In this document: positions 10,137 to 21,131 of the stretch, in pieces | Numbering within the stretch: position 1 is the first letter of the stretch | Layout of the letters: each line of letters begins with the position of its first letter | Assembly (NCBI GenBank): GCA_021234155.1 | Contig: JAJEKV010000075.1 | Span: 5,902,908 to 5,966,907 of the forward strand | Source: Isoetes taiwanensis | Lineage: Eukaryota > Streptophyta > Lycopodiopsida > Isoetales > Isoetaceae | DNA: 64,000 nucleotides | Reading direction: 5' to 3' | Notes under the pieces: model-generated | What the model was told of the DNA's origin: nothing | Seen by the model: the letters and a program-made list of their open reading frames with translations, nothing else | The model's database searches: none | Position numbers and translations under genes: made by a program

Positions 10137-11100
10137 TTAGAGAGGATGAATAAACCCAATTCTATGTATTAAGGATGTCCAGAATGATAAACAATAGCCG
10201 TCGATTCTAGATGATATAATATTGACAACTTTGCATATAAACCTTTGCATCTTAAGGTTGTTCCAAGTGGTATTATTTTCATAAACAACGTCTTTTGCTA
10301 ATGCTCCCTCATGTATGAACAAAGATAATTGGTTTTCCTGGACGGATTGGTTTAGGGTCTTTTGAGCCTTTTGATGTGTCTCTGCCACTGCTCTCTTGGC
10401 GTCCTTCTGGTCTTGCCTGGTGATTTGCTTTACCTGAAGTCGTCCTACACTTGCCATTGCCTCGGCTTCTGCTGCATTAGCAGCTGCCTCATTTGTCCAC
10501 CCTGTTTCTGTAGTTGCCAGGCATGTTCCTCTTATTGCTGGCTCATCTTGCCTTTCCATTTTGTTCTAGTGTCACAGTACATAGAACAGGCTCATCACCT
10601 TTCTGCAAGAAAAGAATACTCTACATATACAATAGACCTCGGTAACATCTTATCAGAATATTTATAAAGACCACAACCTAGTATCACCGTTATCCTACAA
10701 AATGAACACCCAAAATGGCATGACCTTATGGTGGCAATCCAACCTGGGACAAGAAGAGCATCTCTCTCTAATTCCTTACGCCTATGGTCTAACATATCAT
10801 TCTCTATTTACCTTGCAAATCCTCCTCGTCATATCATCTAGACTATGTTCATTCAGCTTTGCAGATACCATCAAGGAAAATGCATTTTGACCCAACAAAT
10901 TTCATCTTGCATCATTTTCCACCAAGCTTTGAACGCCACATTCTTCATTTCCAATTACTTCACTAGATGCCTTGATATCTGCCTTTCACAAAAATGAACA
11001 GGCAACACTCAATTGTCTCTCAGCTGTTTCATATATTGCATCTAGACTAACTCTAACTCTTTTCTTTGCAGTTTTGCTTCCATGTGAAGCTCTACTTTGG
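10137..11100 (-). pseudogene. Possible decayed coiled-coil gene
   Basis: A minus-strand frame at 10559-10137 gives 140 codons. Its first 80 are rich in Ala, Glu, Gln and Lys, suggesting a coiled coil. Upstream on the same strand, near 10860-10740, a charged helical stretch (containing LDHRRKELERDALLVPG) is readable only across one frame change. A further charged stretch lies at 11100-10900 with internal stops. Together they look like remains of one helical protein gene. I recognise no family, and the splice sites are not convincing. It may equally be unrelated open frames. Confidence 0.25.
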
Positions 11101-11440
11101 AACCTATATTTGCTTGTGTCATGCTTTCCACGTTAAGTTTTTTGAGCCCTAAAAGGTCCTTTCAATATAATATGGACAACGACATTATCATTTAACAAAT
11201 TAGATCAAACAAATGCCTTCTTGTTCAATACCCAAGTCGAATGCGAGTTTCAAACAAATTCAGACAGGTCATGATATTTACCTGAGCATGCTTCCCAAGT
11301 GAAGGTCCAAGATAGCTTTTTCAGTGATTATCTTCATGAATAACTCCCTCTGCAGAAAGACCAAGTAGTTTTTTTGAGTAACTATCTTCCTAAATAACTC
11401 CGCTCAATTCTTCACACTATACCCGCAGTGTGTGGAATTC

Positions 11441-11547
11441 TTTTTAAGTTGTCTGTAGGGAAACCATAGGGTGCCTTTTTAACAATGTTAAAGGAGATTT
11501 TTTTTTTTTAAGTTGCCTGTAGGGAAACCATAGGGTGCCTTTTTAAC
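11441..11547 (+). repeat. Direct repeat, about 45 bp x 2
   Basis: The segment containing GTAGGGAAACCATAGGGTGC followed by CTTTTTAACA occurs at 11441-11484 and again at 11503-11547, separated by a T-rich spacer. The rest of 11100-12000 shows no gene. Confidence 0.75.
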
Positions 11548-12214
11548 AGTGCATTGCTTCAGTTCACAAAGAAATTGGCATGGTCCTTGGAACATAATGT
11601 TAGGCTAAAACCCATATTACATGATAGTGTCTAATTGGTTTCCCTAATCCAATTGTGATGATTCTATATGAAATATAATTGCAGGTTAAGCAAACTTGAG
11701 ATTACGTATTCAACTGCAGTAAAACAGTAAATTAGAAAAAGCTGGTAAAGAGGGAAAGACAAGTGGAGTGTCAATTTGGAGAGCCGAACTCATATTCCAA
11801 GAGGTTAGTTATAATACGTCACTAATTTGATAATTCCAAGAGGGCACTAAATAATTATTCAATGGTTGACATGTAGAAATCACTGTAGCAATGAAAATGA
11901 TCTTATTTTTACTGTAGCATAGAGTTTTAGAACATTTTCGACAGCAAGTTAATAGTCATTAGAATAGAATAGCATACATTAATGTCCCTTGTGCCGTAAG
12001 GCCCCTGGACTTGTGTAGCATGGGCGAGCTCCCTAAAAGGGTGCTACTAGCACATCACGCTGTTATAATGTAGCCTTTTCTGAAGGCTGACTTTTTTCTT
12101 TTAATACCAGCATCCCGCTTTACCTCGGCTTCTTGGCCGTGCAGTGATGCGTCGTTATCAATCTGCTTTTAGCTGAGCAATTTGTGTGAGGCTATATGAC
12201 CCGTTTTGTACAGT

Positions 12215-15200
12215 TCATATTACAAGCCCTCTTTCACTGTGTACTTCTCTGTGTCTGGTCGTCATTCTTTGGATCGCGTCTGCCAAATCCCGTAATGACT
12301 CTGTCATCTTCATCAGCCTGTGGACTGGTTCCCCCCACCTTATATTTCTATATCTGTCCATGATGTCTCCGTAGATCGGGCAGTCATTAATCATATGATT
12401 CTCATCCTCTATTCTCCCCCCGTCACAGATTCTGCATATCTTGTCCTCCTTGTCTACCCCTCTCCATCTGTCTTTTTCGATTCTTAGATCATGACTTCCC
12501 ATCCTAAACCGCCGATTGTGTTCCTTCATTTTTCCCCAATATGTTATCCGGTATATCCGGTGTCCTATTTGTTGGTCCGGATTAAAAACTTGTATGAGCG
12601 GTCTGTCTTGGGTCCTCAGATGCCTTTGCAGCCATGCTCTTGTCGCTATGTCCGCCCTACCTCATTCCACCCCTCTTCTATTAGGTCACTTTCGGGTTTA
12701 ATCCCATCCATGCGGGTCCATGTTGCCACCTCTTTAAACCATCCAATGCTTTCGAGGATGTGTGATTTCGCTGATTCGGTGATTGCAATGCTGGACAGTT
12801 TCCCTTGTATGTCTCCCGCGTTGTCTCTGAGCAGGTACCTTATGGTTCTCTCCCATGCTCTCACTTCCATCGGTTTTTGCCCTGTTTCGAGGACCATGAT
12901 TGTCAGCGGCGTGTTTGTCCTTACCCCAATTCACAATGTCGTGCCATTGCCTAAGAATTCCTTCTGCTTTTCAGTTTCTTTTGTTAAACACGCCCCCATG
13001 CTTACGCTTTCAGGTACAACTGAGTAGTGGCTATTGCTGCACTGAATAGATAACACTTGATGTCCCAATCAGTTATTCTACTTCTGTTACAGAAGTTTTT
13101 CATGTTAAAGTAGCTTCCTATAGCTGATTGGAATCTGGCGTTAGCTCCTTTGGCCCATTTCCCTGTGCCATGCGCATCATAACCTAGATATCTGTATTCT
13201 GTTGCTTCCTCTATCTCTTTATCTTTATATCTGAAAGGTTTATGCCTGTTCTTATGTCCAAAGATGACTATCTTAGTTTTTGCTAGATTCACTGTCAGCC
13301 CTGTATCCTCACAGAATTGTTCTAGAATTTTGAGCAATCTGTGCATTCCTTTGTTTTTTGTTGCCATCATACTGAGATCATCCGCATATAGCATTATCGG
13401 TACCTTCGTGTCTCCTAGTGTGGGGGCATACTCGTCCCCTTGCTGTTCTGCTATGTATCCCTATAGTGCATCTATGTATATTCCAAACAGAGTTGGGAAT
13501 AACGGGCAGCCCTGCTTTACACCGGTGTCACAGATTATCGGTTGTCCTTCCTGTTCCATCTTAGCATACACCTTGTGGTACAGTCTTGCTATAGATCCTA
13601 CCATATTTCTCGGGGCTTGCATGTCCATCAGTCTTTTTAGCAGCTTCTCTCTCGGATCAGATCAAACATCAAACGCTTTTCTGAAATCTACAAAGCAACA
13701 GATTATTTTCCTTCCCTGCACTTTGTTCTGCTCTATTAATATCCGCAGGGTCACGAGGTGATCTGTGGTTGAGTGCTCCGGTCTGAACCTTGCTTGCCCT
13801 TGTGCTCTCATATTTCCTTCTTCTGCCCATTTCTTTAGTTTGTTATCCAATACCTTTCCAAACCATTTTGCGAAAATCGAGCTTACCATTATCGTCCTAT
13901 AGTTCCCTGGATCTTTTCTATTTCCTGCCTTATGTAGAGGTATGACTCTGTTGTATGTCCATCTATTTGGGAGTCCTGTATGTATGATGCCATTGAAAAT
14001 GTCTGTAACCTGTCTGCCAATTTCTGTCTCAGCACACTTCAGCAGTTCCACGGTCAGGTGCTTTATGATTGGCCATCCTGTTTAGGGCCAGCATTACTTC
14101 TAGCATGTTGAAGCATTGGTTTGTCCGGGTCATGCTGTATTGGTATTGGTACCGGAGGTGCCCCTGTCTTGTATAATTTGTCCAGGTAACTCTCCCATCC
14201 CTCGGTTCCAATGCCATCTTATTCGTTCCTTGCTTTCATATTGCTACCCCCTCTTTTATTTTTGAATCCTCTCCAAAATCTTCGGGGCTGTTTTTTCAGC
14301 ATTTTCCCCATGTACCATTGGTGCTGTAGCAGGTTATTGTATATCTTTTCTTCTTCAGTAATCTTATGTATGCTGCCTTTTCTTCCGGTATGTCTCCTTT
14401 CCCCTGTTTTTCTTATTTTCCTCTTGTATTCTCTACACTCGTCATCATACCATACTGAAGCTCTGAATGCCCTGTTCTTCCTGATTTTGATCCTTTTCCC
14501 AAACACATCTGTTGTGACCCTTACCATGATGTCATTTAGGGTGTTCCCATTATCACTTGCATTGTGTTTTCCCCAGTCCCATTTTCCCATTTCCTCCTTG
14601 ATCATTTGGGTGAAGGTTTCTGCGTATTTCTCCTGGAATTGAATCCTCACCCTGTCTTTATTATCTTCCTTTCTCTCTGTGCTATCTTTTTGTGGCATCC
14701 CCTCCAGTCTGATTGTTAGTTTAATCGGTCTATGGCTTTCCCTTTTCCCAGTCGGCCATTCTTGTAGCATCAGCCCTTCTATCTTTTCCGCTGCTTGATC
14801 GTTCACAATTATATAATCCACTATGCTCTTACCATGTGTGTTTTGGCTCGTGAAACCTCCCGATCCCCTCCATTTTTTCACGCCATTAGCTATAATCATC
14901 CCTGTTGTCGTGCAGACTTCCAACAATAATTCACCTCTAGCATTGACCTCTGTCTTATCTTCTGTATCCCTCTGCCATTCCTGTGTCTTCATCGTGTACA
15001 CTATCTGACCATCTTCCTCATCCGTGTGTGTACTTTGTGTCTGTTCCTGTCTGGTTCTGGCATTTAGATCTCCTACTATAATCATTGGTCCTTGCTCCTT
15101 CCATTTCGTTATATTCTCTCCCAGTTCCAACCGGGTAATATGTAATTATCAGAACTACCTCTTGTTTGTTTTTCAATTGTATACTCAAAACCATATATCT

Positions 15201-15470
15201 TTTATTGATATCTGAATGTAACATACATGCATTGTTAACTGCACTGTTCTTTATATAACAAGCCAGACCTGCACTCCCCCTCCCTATCTTAAAATCCCTG
15301 TCTTTCCAGCATGTGAACAGCTGGAATCCTTCCTCCTCTGGCAGCCTTTTAACGTTATGCTCCCATGTCTCCGTCAGGCATATTATGTCGCAGCCGTGGG
15401 CACCTTCTAATCTTTCTCCATCATCCCATGGGTACCCGGTACAGTTCCAGTACTATAATGTCAGCGTCTT
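12215..15470 (-). pseudogene. LINE ORF2: endonuclease / reverse transcriptase
   Basis: The N-terminal apurinic-type endonuclease is readable near 15450-14700, with WNCTGYP, LTETWEH, VGDLNART and a degraded ESHRPIKL in place of the usual SDH motif. Reverse transcriptase follows from about 14100 to 13000: KAPDR (frame-shifted near 14035), PLHKAGNRKDPGNYRT, FVDFRKAFDV, then a stop near 13660, KQGCPLFPTLFG and LYADDL at 13394. The C-terminal part at 12529-12215 carries a zinc-knuckle pattern, CRICDGG then HMINDCP, as in many LINE ORF2 proteins. In an active element the protein nicks target DNA and copies its own RNA there. At least four frame breaks make this copy non-functional. Confidence 0.85.
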
Positions 15471-16541
15471 TTCCCCCGAGGTTGCTCCTTCAGGGTCTTC
15501 ATGTTTTCTGCACCATTGCCCGTTCTCCTTGGTCTTCCTCTGGTCTTCATTGTCGGGGTTGGCCCTCCGAACCCTGCTTGTGTTGCTCGCTCTTCGTTTC
15601 CCCCACTTCCGCTTCTTCCTATTGCTCTGTTCTGGTTCCCCTCTATCGTGATTGTTCTTAGTGCTCCCCCCTGCAGTCTGTTCTCCAGCCCCTGTTGTAT
15701 AGACTTCAGGGGGTGTATGTTTTCCTTCTCTGCTTCCGTTGATTTTGCTATCCCCTGCAACCCAGCTGTCTGCTCCTGCAGTTGAGTCGCTTGTTCTCTT
15801 ACCCTCTTGTGTATGTAGACCTTGCCATTCTTGACCCCCGCTTGTATCCTTGCTTGGTTCAGCTCCCTGGCTTTTGCCAATTCCCTGTGTAGCCCCTGTC
15901 TCTGCATCACCGTTTATGACTCCTGTACTTTGATTCCATTCCTCAATCTGGATCCCATTCGTAGGATCCTTTCCTTGGTTGCCATGTCCCTCAACGTCAG
16001 GTTTATGTGCCTCGATCTCCCCCTCCATTGGCCTGATCGTAGGGCTTTGACGATGACGCCCCTGTGTTCCTTGAACACCGTTTCTATCACTTCTGCAGTA
16101 ACTCGATATATATCCTCGTTAGGCCTCTCTGCTATCCCAATCAGCCTAACATCATGCTTAATTTTATTTTGCTCCTCATATTCCATTAAATGTGGCTTTA
16201 TCCTATCAAATGACTCCCATGCATCCAGCTCAACATTTGATTTCTCTAATTCAACCAACCTTTGCAGGATCTTTGCTTTCTCTTCTTCGATCTCGTCCAT
16301 TCTGCGCTGCATTTCCTCATTCGCCTTCTCCACCCCTCCTACTCTCATGTCCATGCTAGTGATGGCTATCTTGTTGCTATTGCACGTTTCAGCCAAACGC
16401 GTTGAGTGCATCCAAGTTCGGGATCTTTGATTCTAGCCGCTTATCCATCTGTGCCAGGAAGTCTCTAAGGTCCTGTTGGCTCACCGGGGCTCTTGCCGCA
16501 TCCGATCTTCTCTGCTGGCTACTGTTGATACTGTCAGCCAT
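15461..16541 (-). pseudogene. LINE ORF1 nucleic-acid-binding protein
   Basis: It starts at ATG 16541 (MADSINSSQQ). A frameshift near 16411 shifts it into a coiled-coil region (EEMQRRMDEIEEEKAKILQR), followed by an RRM-like part (HDVRLIGIAE). A TAA at 15914 interrupts it before the typical ending with ELNQARIQAGVKNGKVYIHK. It then runs to 15461 as an Arg/Gly-rich tail. ORF1 proteins of this type trimerise through the coiled coil and coat LINE RNA. The break positions are read directly; the RRM assignment is inferred from order and motif. Confidence 0.75.
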
Positions 16542-17039
16542 AGCTCTCGTTTGCAAGAGAGTCCTGTGCAGAAAGACTCTGTGGTGGCTCTAGGCAGTGC
16601 GCTCGTGTTCGGCTCTCACTTGTAAGATAGCCGTCGCCTCTCCCTGAGTCTATGTATTTCCTGCTTCTAAACGGTATTTTTATTCATAATTACCGTTCTA
16701 ATTTGAAATTCAAAATTTAAAATGCAAAAGGCCATAATTAATTCCGTTCGTCTCTTTTTATTGTCATTCACCTTCTTTCGTCTGTTGCCCAAGGTTGATC
16801 TTTTCGGGTTTTTCGAGGCTGATTAGTTGGGTAGATGCCTGTCTGTATTGATTACGTTGGTATTTCGTCCGTTCTGAACTTCTGTATCTCTGTATCTTTT
16901 GTAGTTCTGTATTCTTGTATTTCTGTGCATGTGTCATTTTGGTGGGCTGGAACCATGGAATCAGAGGGGGGCCGTGCCCGCGCTCCCCTGGTCTGTGGCG
17001 TGGGGTAAAACCCTACTGTCCATAATTTCCCCAATCCAT

Positions 17040-17440
17040 AGTGTCGGCAATTTCGTCATCTGAGGTATTCTTCATACCTCGCTAGAGGTCATATGTTGTT
17101 CACATATGTTATATTATATTATATTATAGTGAGTTTTTAGTGGTCCGGGTTACCAGTTGGTGGGTCCAGCCCTCGCTATCCTGGTGTACGGCGGAGGCTT
17201 GGCCTCACTGTCCCGTATCTTGCCCCCGTCCACCTTTTACTCTGTGTTGACAGAAATCGGTAAATGAGGTATTCTCCATACCTCTCTGAATAAGTCATAT
17301 GCCGTTCTCCAGGTGCTAATGAGTTTTTGGTGGTCCGGGTTACCAGTTGGTGGGTCTAGCCCTCGCTATCCTGGTGTACGGCGGAGGCATAGCCTCTCTG
17401 TCCCGTAGCTTGCCCCGTCCGTCTTTTACTCTGAAGTTCC
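17040..17440 (-). repeat. Two 5' monomers of the LINE, 204-bp period
   Basis: Two near-identical units lie upstream of ORF1, marked by GAGGTAT-TCTTC-ATACCTC at 17062-17080 and GAGGTAT-TCTCC-ATACCTC at 17266-17284. Each is a 7-bp stem with a 5-nt loop. Both units also carry GTGGTCCGGGTTACCAGTTG and the same GTGTACGGCGGAGGC stretch. Tandem 5' monomers act as promoters in some mammalian L1 elements; that role here is only analogy. An ATATT microsatellite sits at 17107-17127. Confidence 0.65.
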
Positions 17441-18299
17441 TTTGTTCTCTGTGTGTACCTTTGACGATCCCACCCTACTTGTATTTTTACGAGTAGGGTT
17501 CCGCATGGCAAATTATTCTTGTTCCTTGCCTATCTGTCACTTATCTGTCGCCCCTCATCTTGTACTCCCCTTTGTTTCGATGTGTTCACCACCTTTTCGT
17601 TCTGAGTCGATATCTCCCACGATATGGTCCATTTTTGTCTAATTTTGCATGTTATCTTTTCTGTTCTATTGCCCAATGTAGCCCGACGTCTCCTGTAAAG
17701 CTTTCCTACTTTGTATATACATCCGCTGGTGTAACTTATCAGCACTATACTCCCTCAATAATCCTTCAAAAATCCCTATTATGTTCTATATTGTTAAAGT
17801 CCATAATTTCTCATATATTCGTGCATTGTCTCCGTGGGATATAATACTATGGATCGGAATCATTTCATCACTAAGGCGATTTTTAAGAATGCACAATGGA
17901 GCTAATTTATCAGTAACAGCTATTACTTTAGATTTTATTGAGGCCGCTTTACCATTGACAACTATTACTTCATATTTCCTTCATTCAAACATTTCTCCAT
18001 ACAGAGATATTACATATTTAAACATATATCATTGGGAACATGTTCAGGCATTCAGCTACGTCTAATTCTGCATAGTTCAGCTATGCATTCAGCTATCAAA
18101 CAAGTCTGTCAGTCATAATTTGTTCCTGCTATGTCCGGGTTTCCCCGCATCATTTAAACATTTTTCATACAGCATTTTGCTGATATATCTTACCTATTTG
18201 GCAACTGGAATCATAAAAGAACGAAGAAGGTAAAGGACAAACAGTAAAAAAACGAAAAACAAGCAAAAGAGATTACATGCCGCCAATCTTTCTCCTCCA
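17441..18299. other. No gene seen
   Basis: No supported coding region. It may include further 5' LINE sequence, but no repeat boundary could be found. Confidence 0.3.
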
Positions 18300-18325
18300 T
18301 TGCTGCCCTTTCCCATCCTGGATGT

Positions 18326-18547
18326 TCAATGCTTTGGCCTTTTTTCTGCCGACGGCTCTCCGATCATCCTAACCTTTTCCAAGTTTCTCCCAACATACGC
18401 CCGGCACACGAAATCCACAGGATTCTTCTCACAACAATATATACAAACCTTTCCGAGGTCGCAGATTATGGGGTTAAATGTTTGGTTTGATATTTTGTGA
18501 ATTTGATTCTTGATTTCACATGTCTTCTGAAGCGACCCAGCATTCAT
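18326..18547 (-). CDS. Small Cys-containing ORF, unknown
   Basis: A 73-codon minus-strand frame with a cysteine cluster (CDLGKVCIYCCEKNPVDFVC), followed by a basic stretch (GRNLEKVRMIGEPSAEKRPK). The cysteine spacing could bind a metal, but it fits no finger family I can name. The frame has its own ATG and a stop near 18326; beyond the stop the other frame stays readable for a few codons, so it may be a fragment of a longer decayed protein. It lies upstream of the LINE on the same strand, outside the recognisable LINE parts. Confidence 0.25.
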   Translation of the reverse strand: MNAGSLQKTCEIKNQIHKISNQTFNPIICDLGKVCIYCCEKNPVDFVCRAYVGRNLEKVRMIGEPSAEKRPKH

Positions 18548-18559
18548 ATTTTAATCAAA

Positions 18560-19354
18560 AATCAAGTGAGCATCCTACGATTTGAACTCAAGGGGAAATT
18601 TGATGCATGTACACCTTTTCAATGGTGTAGCTGAACTTGGGTTGCAGATTGCACTAGATGTGGCAACTAGGTTGTAATTTTTTGTCTGAGCCGTGCTTGC
18701 TTTATTTCTAATGTTTGATTTCACATTCAGATGGGCGATAACTTGGATGATCCGTTGCACCAAGCAATAGTGATACCCGGGGGGTGCACCTCTATATATG
18801 GACAGATGGCATGTGCGATCGAGGGGTCATAGAAAAACCCCTGTATACGGCTTTTTGGAGTAGAAAAACCCATACCATACGGTTTTTCGAACTAACATAC
18901 AATATAGCCCCTATCCGTAGATTTACGATTGATTGTGCCAAATTATATAATCCCTTTCTGACTTTGTACCATATGCTTGCATGGACCATATGCTTGATAA
19001 TGAAGGCAGGGAAAGCCTGCCAGTCTTATCAGCAATTAAGAACATTTGGCAATTCTTTGATTTGCACCAAGTGCCCCAAAACATTTCTTTGACATTGCCT
19101 TCTGCCAATCTCTGGGAATGTTTCCCCATTATTCTTTTGGTTGCATACATCTAAAAGAGGTGTGAAATATAATTTCCAAACCTCGCCCAAACTGCATTAC
19201 CCACAAAATGCTACATCAAGCTAACAAATAATACTGACCTCTTTACAAAATGCTAAAGGCGTCTAAAGAAGAACAAAACCCTACTCGTTGGCTTTGCTTA
19301 CCACTAGAATGAATCTGGCTGCTTACACGTTCATTCTTTCATCTTTTTTTTCTT
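18560..19354. other. No gene seen
   Basis: AT-rich intergenic sequence. Short frames on both strands lack domains or supporting splice signals. Confidence 0.3.
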
Positions 19355-19462
19355 GTTCCTTTGTCTCTTATTTCAAGTTCCCAAAATCCTATTGTTTAAA
19401 TTTGGTTTGTTCCTTTGTCTCTTATTTCAAGTTCCCAAAATCCTATTGTTTAAATTTGGTTT
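19355..19462 (+). repeat. Tandem repeat, 2 x 54 bp
   Basis: GTTCCTTTGTCTCTTATTTC begins at 19355 and again at 19409. The two copies look identical, implying a recent duplication. Confidence 0.9.
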
Positions 19463-19753
19463 TTCTGACAAGTGAGAAACTTTTTGGATTTTTTTTTCAG
19501 GCTTCTTTTCTAAGGTTGTGGGGATTTTTCACGTCGGAAAATATTTCTGATTACCAAAAATCAAGAAAATTTCCTCGAATATGATTTCAGCAGGTTTTGC
19601 TTTTGATGGATTATTTCCTTTCTGGCATCGAGGCCTTGCATGCATGTCGGATGGAAGACACGTTCATAGCGTGTTTGGCATTATTACATGCCATTATCAG
19701 AAACTTTGACCGGCTTAGAAATTTATCGAGCAGTATGATTAGCTGGGCGAAGA

Positions 19754-19858
19754 GGAGGCTAACCCTCCCCTTGAGGGGATTATGGCAAATAACCCTCGAG
19801 GCCGGCAGGCCGAGAGGGTTATTTTGCCATGATCCCCGAGAGGGGAGGGTTGGCCTCC
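19754..19858. repeat. 105-bp near-perfect foldback
   Basis: The left arm (GGAGGCTAACCCTCCCCTTG and on to about 19803) pairs with the right arm ending GGTTGGCCTCC at 19858, about 90 percent complementary with a few small indels and a GC-rich turn near 19806. It may be a foldback MITE or a long-hairpin RNA source. No target duplication was evident. Confidence 0.7.
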
Positions 19859-20758
19859 CTTAAACCCAGGTCCGAGCAAGTCCGAGCAAGTTATGCATCT
19901 GATATCTAGGGCAATTTTCATGATTCACAACAGCCTGTTTCTAGCTTCAGGATTTTTTGGGCTGCAAGGTTTTCTGTGCTGCAGAGTCATTGATTTTTTG
20001 AAAATCTGTTGGATACAAGCTCAAGCCATGCCATCGCTGCACAGATTTCTGATTCTGTACTTCCATTCCGAAGCATCTCTCAAAAGGGCATGAACCTTGT
20101 TTTTGCCTTCATAGTTTCATGTTTTGAAACAAGAACAAGGCAGGAGCCACCGGATTTTATACGATTCACTGCTATGCAAAGCTATTCAAAAAGGTATGCC
20201 AGAGCAGTGCTGGATTTGGTGCTTAGTAGCCAAGGTATGGCAGAGCAGAGCAAAGGTATGGCCAAGAAAAACATTCCGATCCAAAGGCGCATCTGGATGC
20301 AGCCAAATTTCTGCCCATCCCAAATTTTCAATGCCCACAAGCTCGAAAATTTTCAGCACTGCAATTTCCTGCCGGTTATGTCTATTCCTGTTTTTTTCCA
20401 AGCTCCACGATACAAAAATTAAAGGATTTTTCCTGCACAAACCATAATTATTGGCACAAAACATTGTACCTGAGATGGGTCTTCATGTTTCGTCTCTAAA
20501 TCCAAGCTTTTTATCACCAGTTTGATGCTTATTAACAAAGGCATGGCAGAGCGGAAGAGTTTTCTCGGAACAGAGCAACAGAGAAAACAGGATACGGTGG
20601 AATCTTCTCTACAAAAGAATATTCGAAGGATTATTGTCAATAATTCATAGGATATTCTATAAAAAAGAATATTCGGGAAGTTCTGGGATATAACCACCCT
20701 TGAATCCAACGGCCAGGGACGGTTGGATTAATATAACTTGCAAGGACCTGGGTTTAAG
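19859..20758. mobile_element. 900-bp segment bounded by inverted repeats
   Basis: CTTAAACCCAGGTCCGAGC (with CAAGT following) at 19859-19881 is matched in inverse by ACTTGCAAGGACCTGGGTTT (with AAG following) at 20736-20758, 20 of 23 bases. The left arm abuts the foldback at 19754-19858. Several copies of GGTATGGCAGAGC-like words lie inside (20192, 20235, 20540). There is no transposase frame and no clear target duplication. A decayed non-autonomous DNA transposon is the best guess. Confidence 0.4.
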
Positions 20759-21131
20759 AGACTTTGTGGCGTCCGAGGGCTTTATGAAGCATGCAAGGCT
20801 TCTTAATAATTCTTTATTGTTTGACAGGTATGGTGCGCATCCTTTTTTTTTTTGTCTGTTCTGCTCTTTGTTTCCATTTCCATGCTTGGATGTTCGGTTC
20901 ATATGTCTTTGGATTCAGGGCTTCAATATTGACACTCTACCATGGTGCCGATCATCTGGCCTAGGTTATAATCCATCACAAGCTTTCGCTCTGCCATGGG
21001 GTGGGAAAAAATTCTATTTCTTTTCTTCTTTGTAGTGTCTCCTATGGATCTGCTTCGCTGCCACTGGATTTGCTTCACTGTGACTCGAAGTTTCGAAATT
21101 TATATCTCACGTTTCTGATATATGATCATGG

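Larger units (their letters stand above)
12000..17440 (-). mobile_element. LINE (non-LTR retrotransposon), full-length but decayed
   Basis: On the minus strand, from right to left, it has a repeated 5' region (17040-17440), ORF1 (16541-15461), ORF2 with endonuclease, reverse transcriptase and a C-terminal zinc knuckle (about 15470-12215), then a 3' untranslated region. Several frameshifts and stops show it is inactive. The 3' end near 11970-12000 is uncertain; a short TTCTA-type repeat there may be the tail. No target duplication was identified. Confidence 0.8.

Noticed and set aside
12491-13027. 178-codon plus-strand frame
   Set aside because: Antisense shadow of LINE ORF2 coding sequence.
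13264-13761. 165-codon plus-strand frame
   Set aside because: Antisense to the LINE reverse-transcriptase motifs.
15822-16430. 202-codon plus-strand frame
   Set aside because: Antisense to LINE ORF1, whose coiled coil and C-terminal motifs are on the minus strand.
17107-17127. ATATT repeat as a possible promoter element
   Set aside because: Simple microsatellite; only one monomer carries it.
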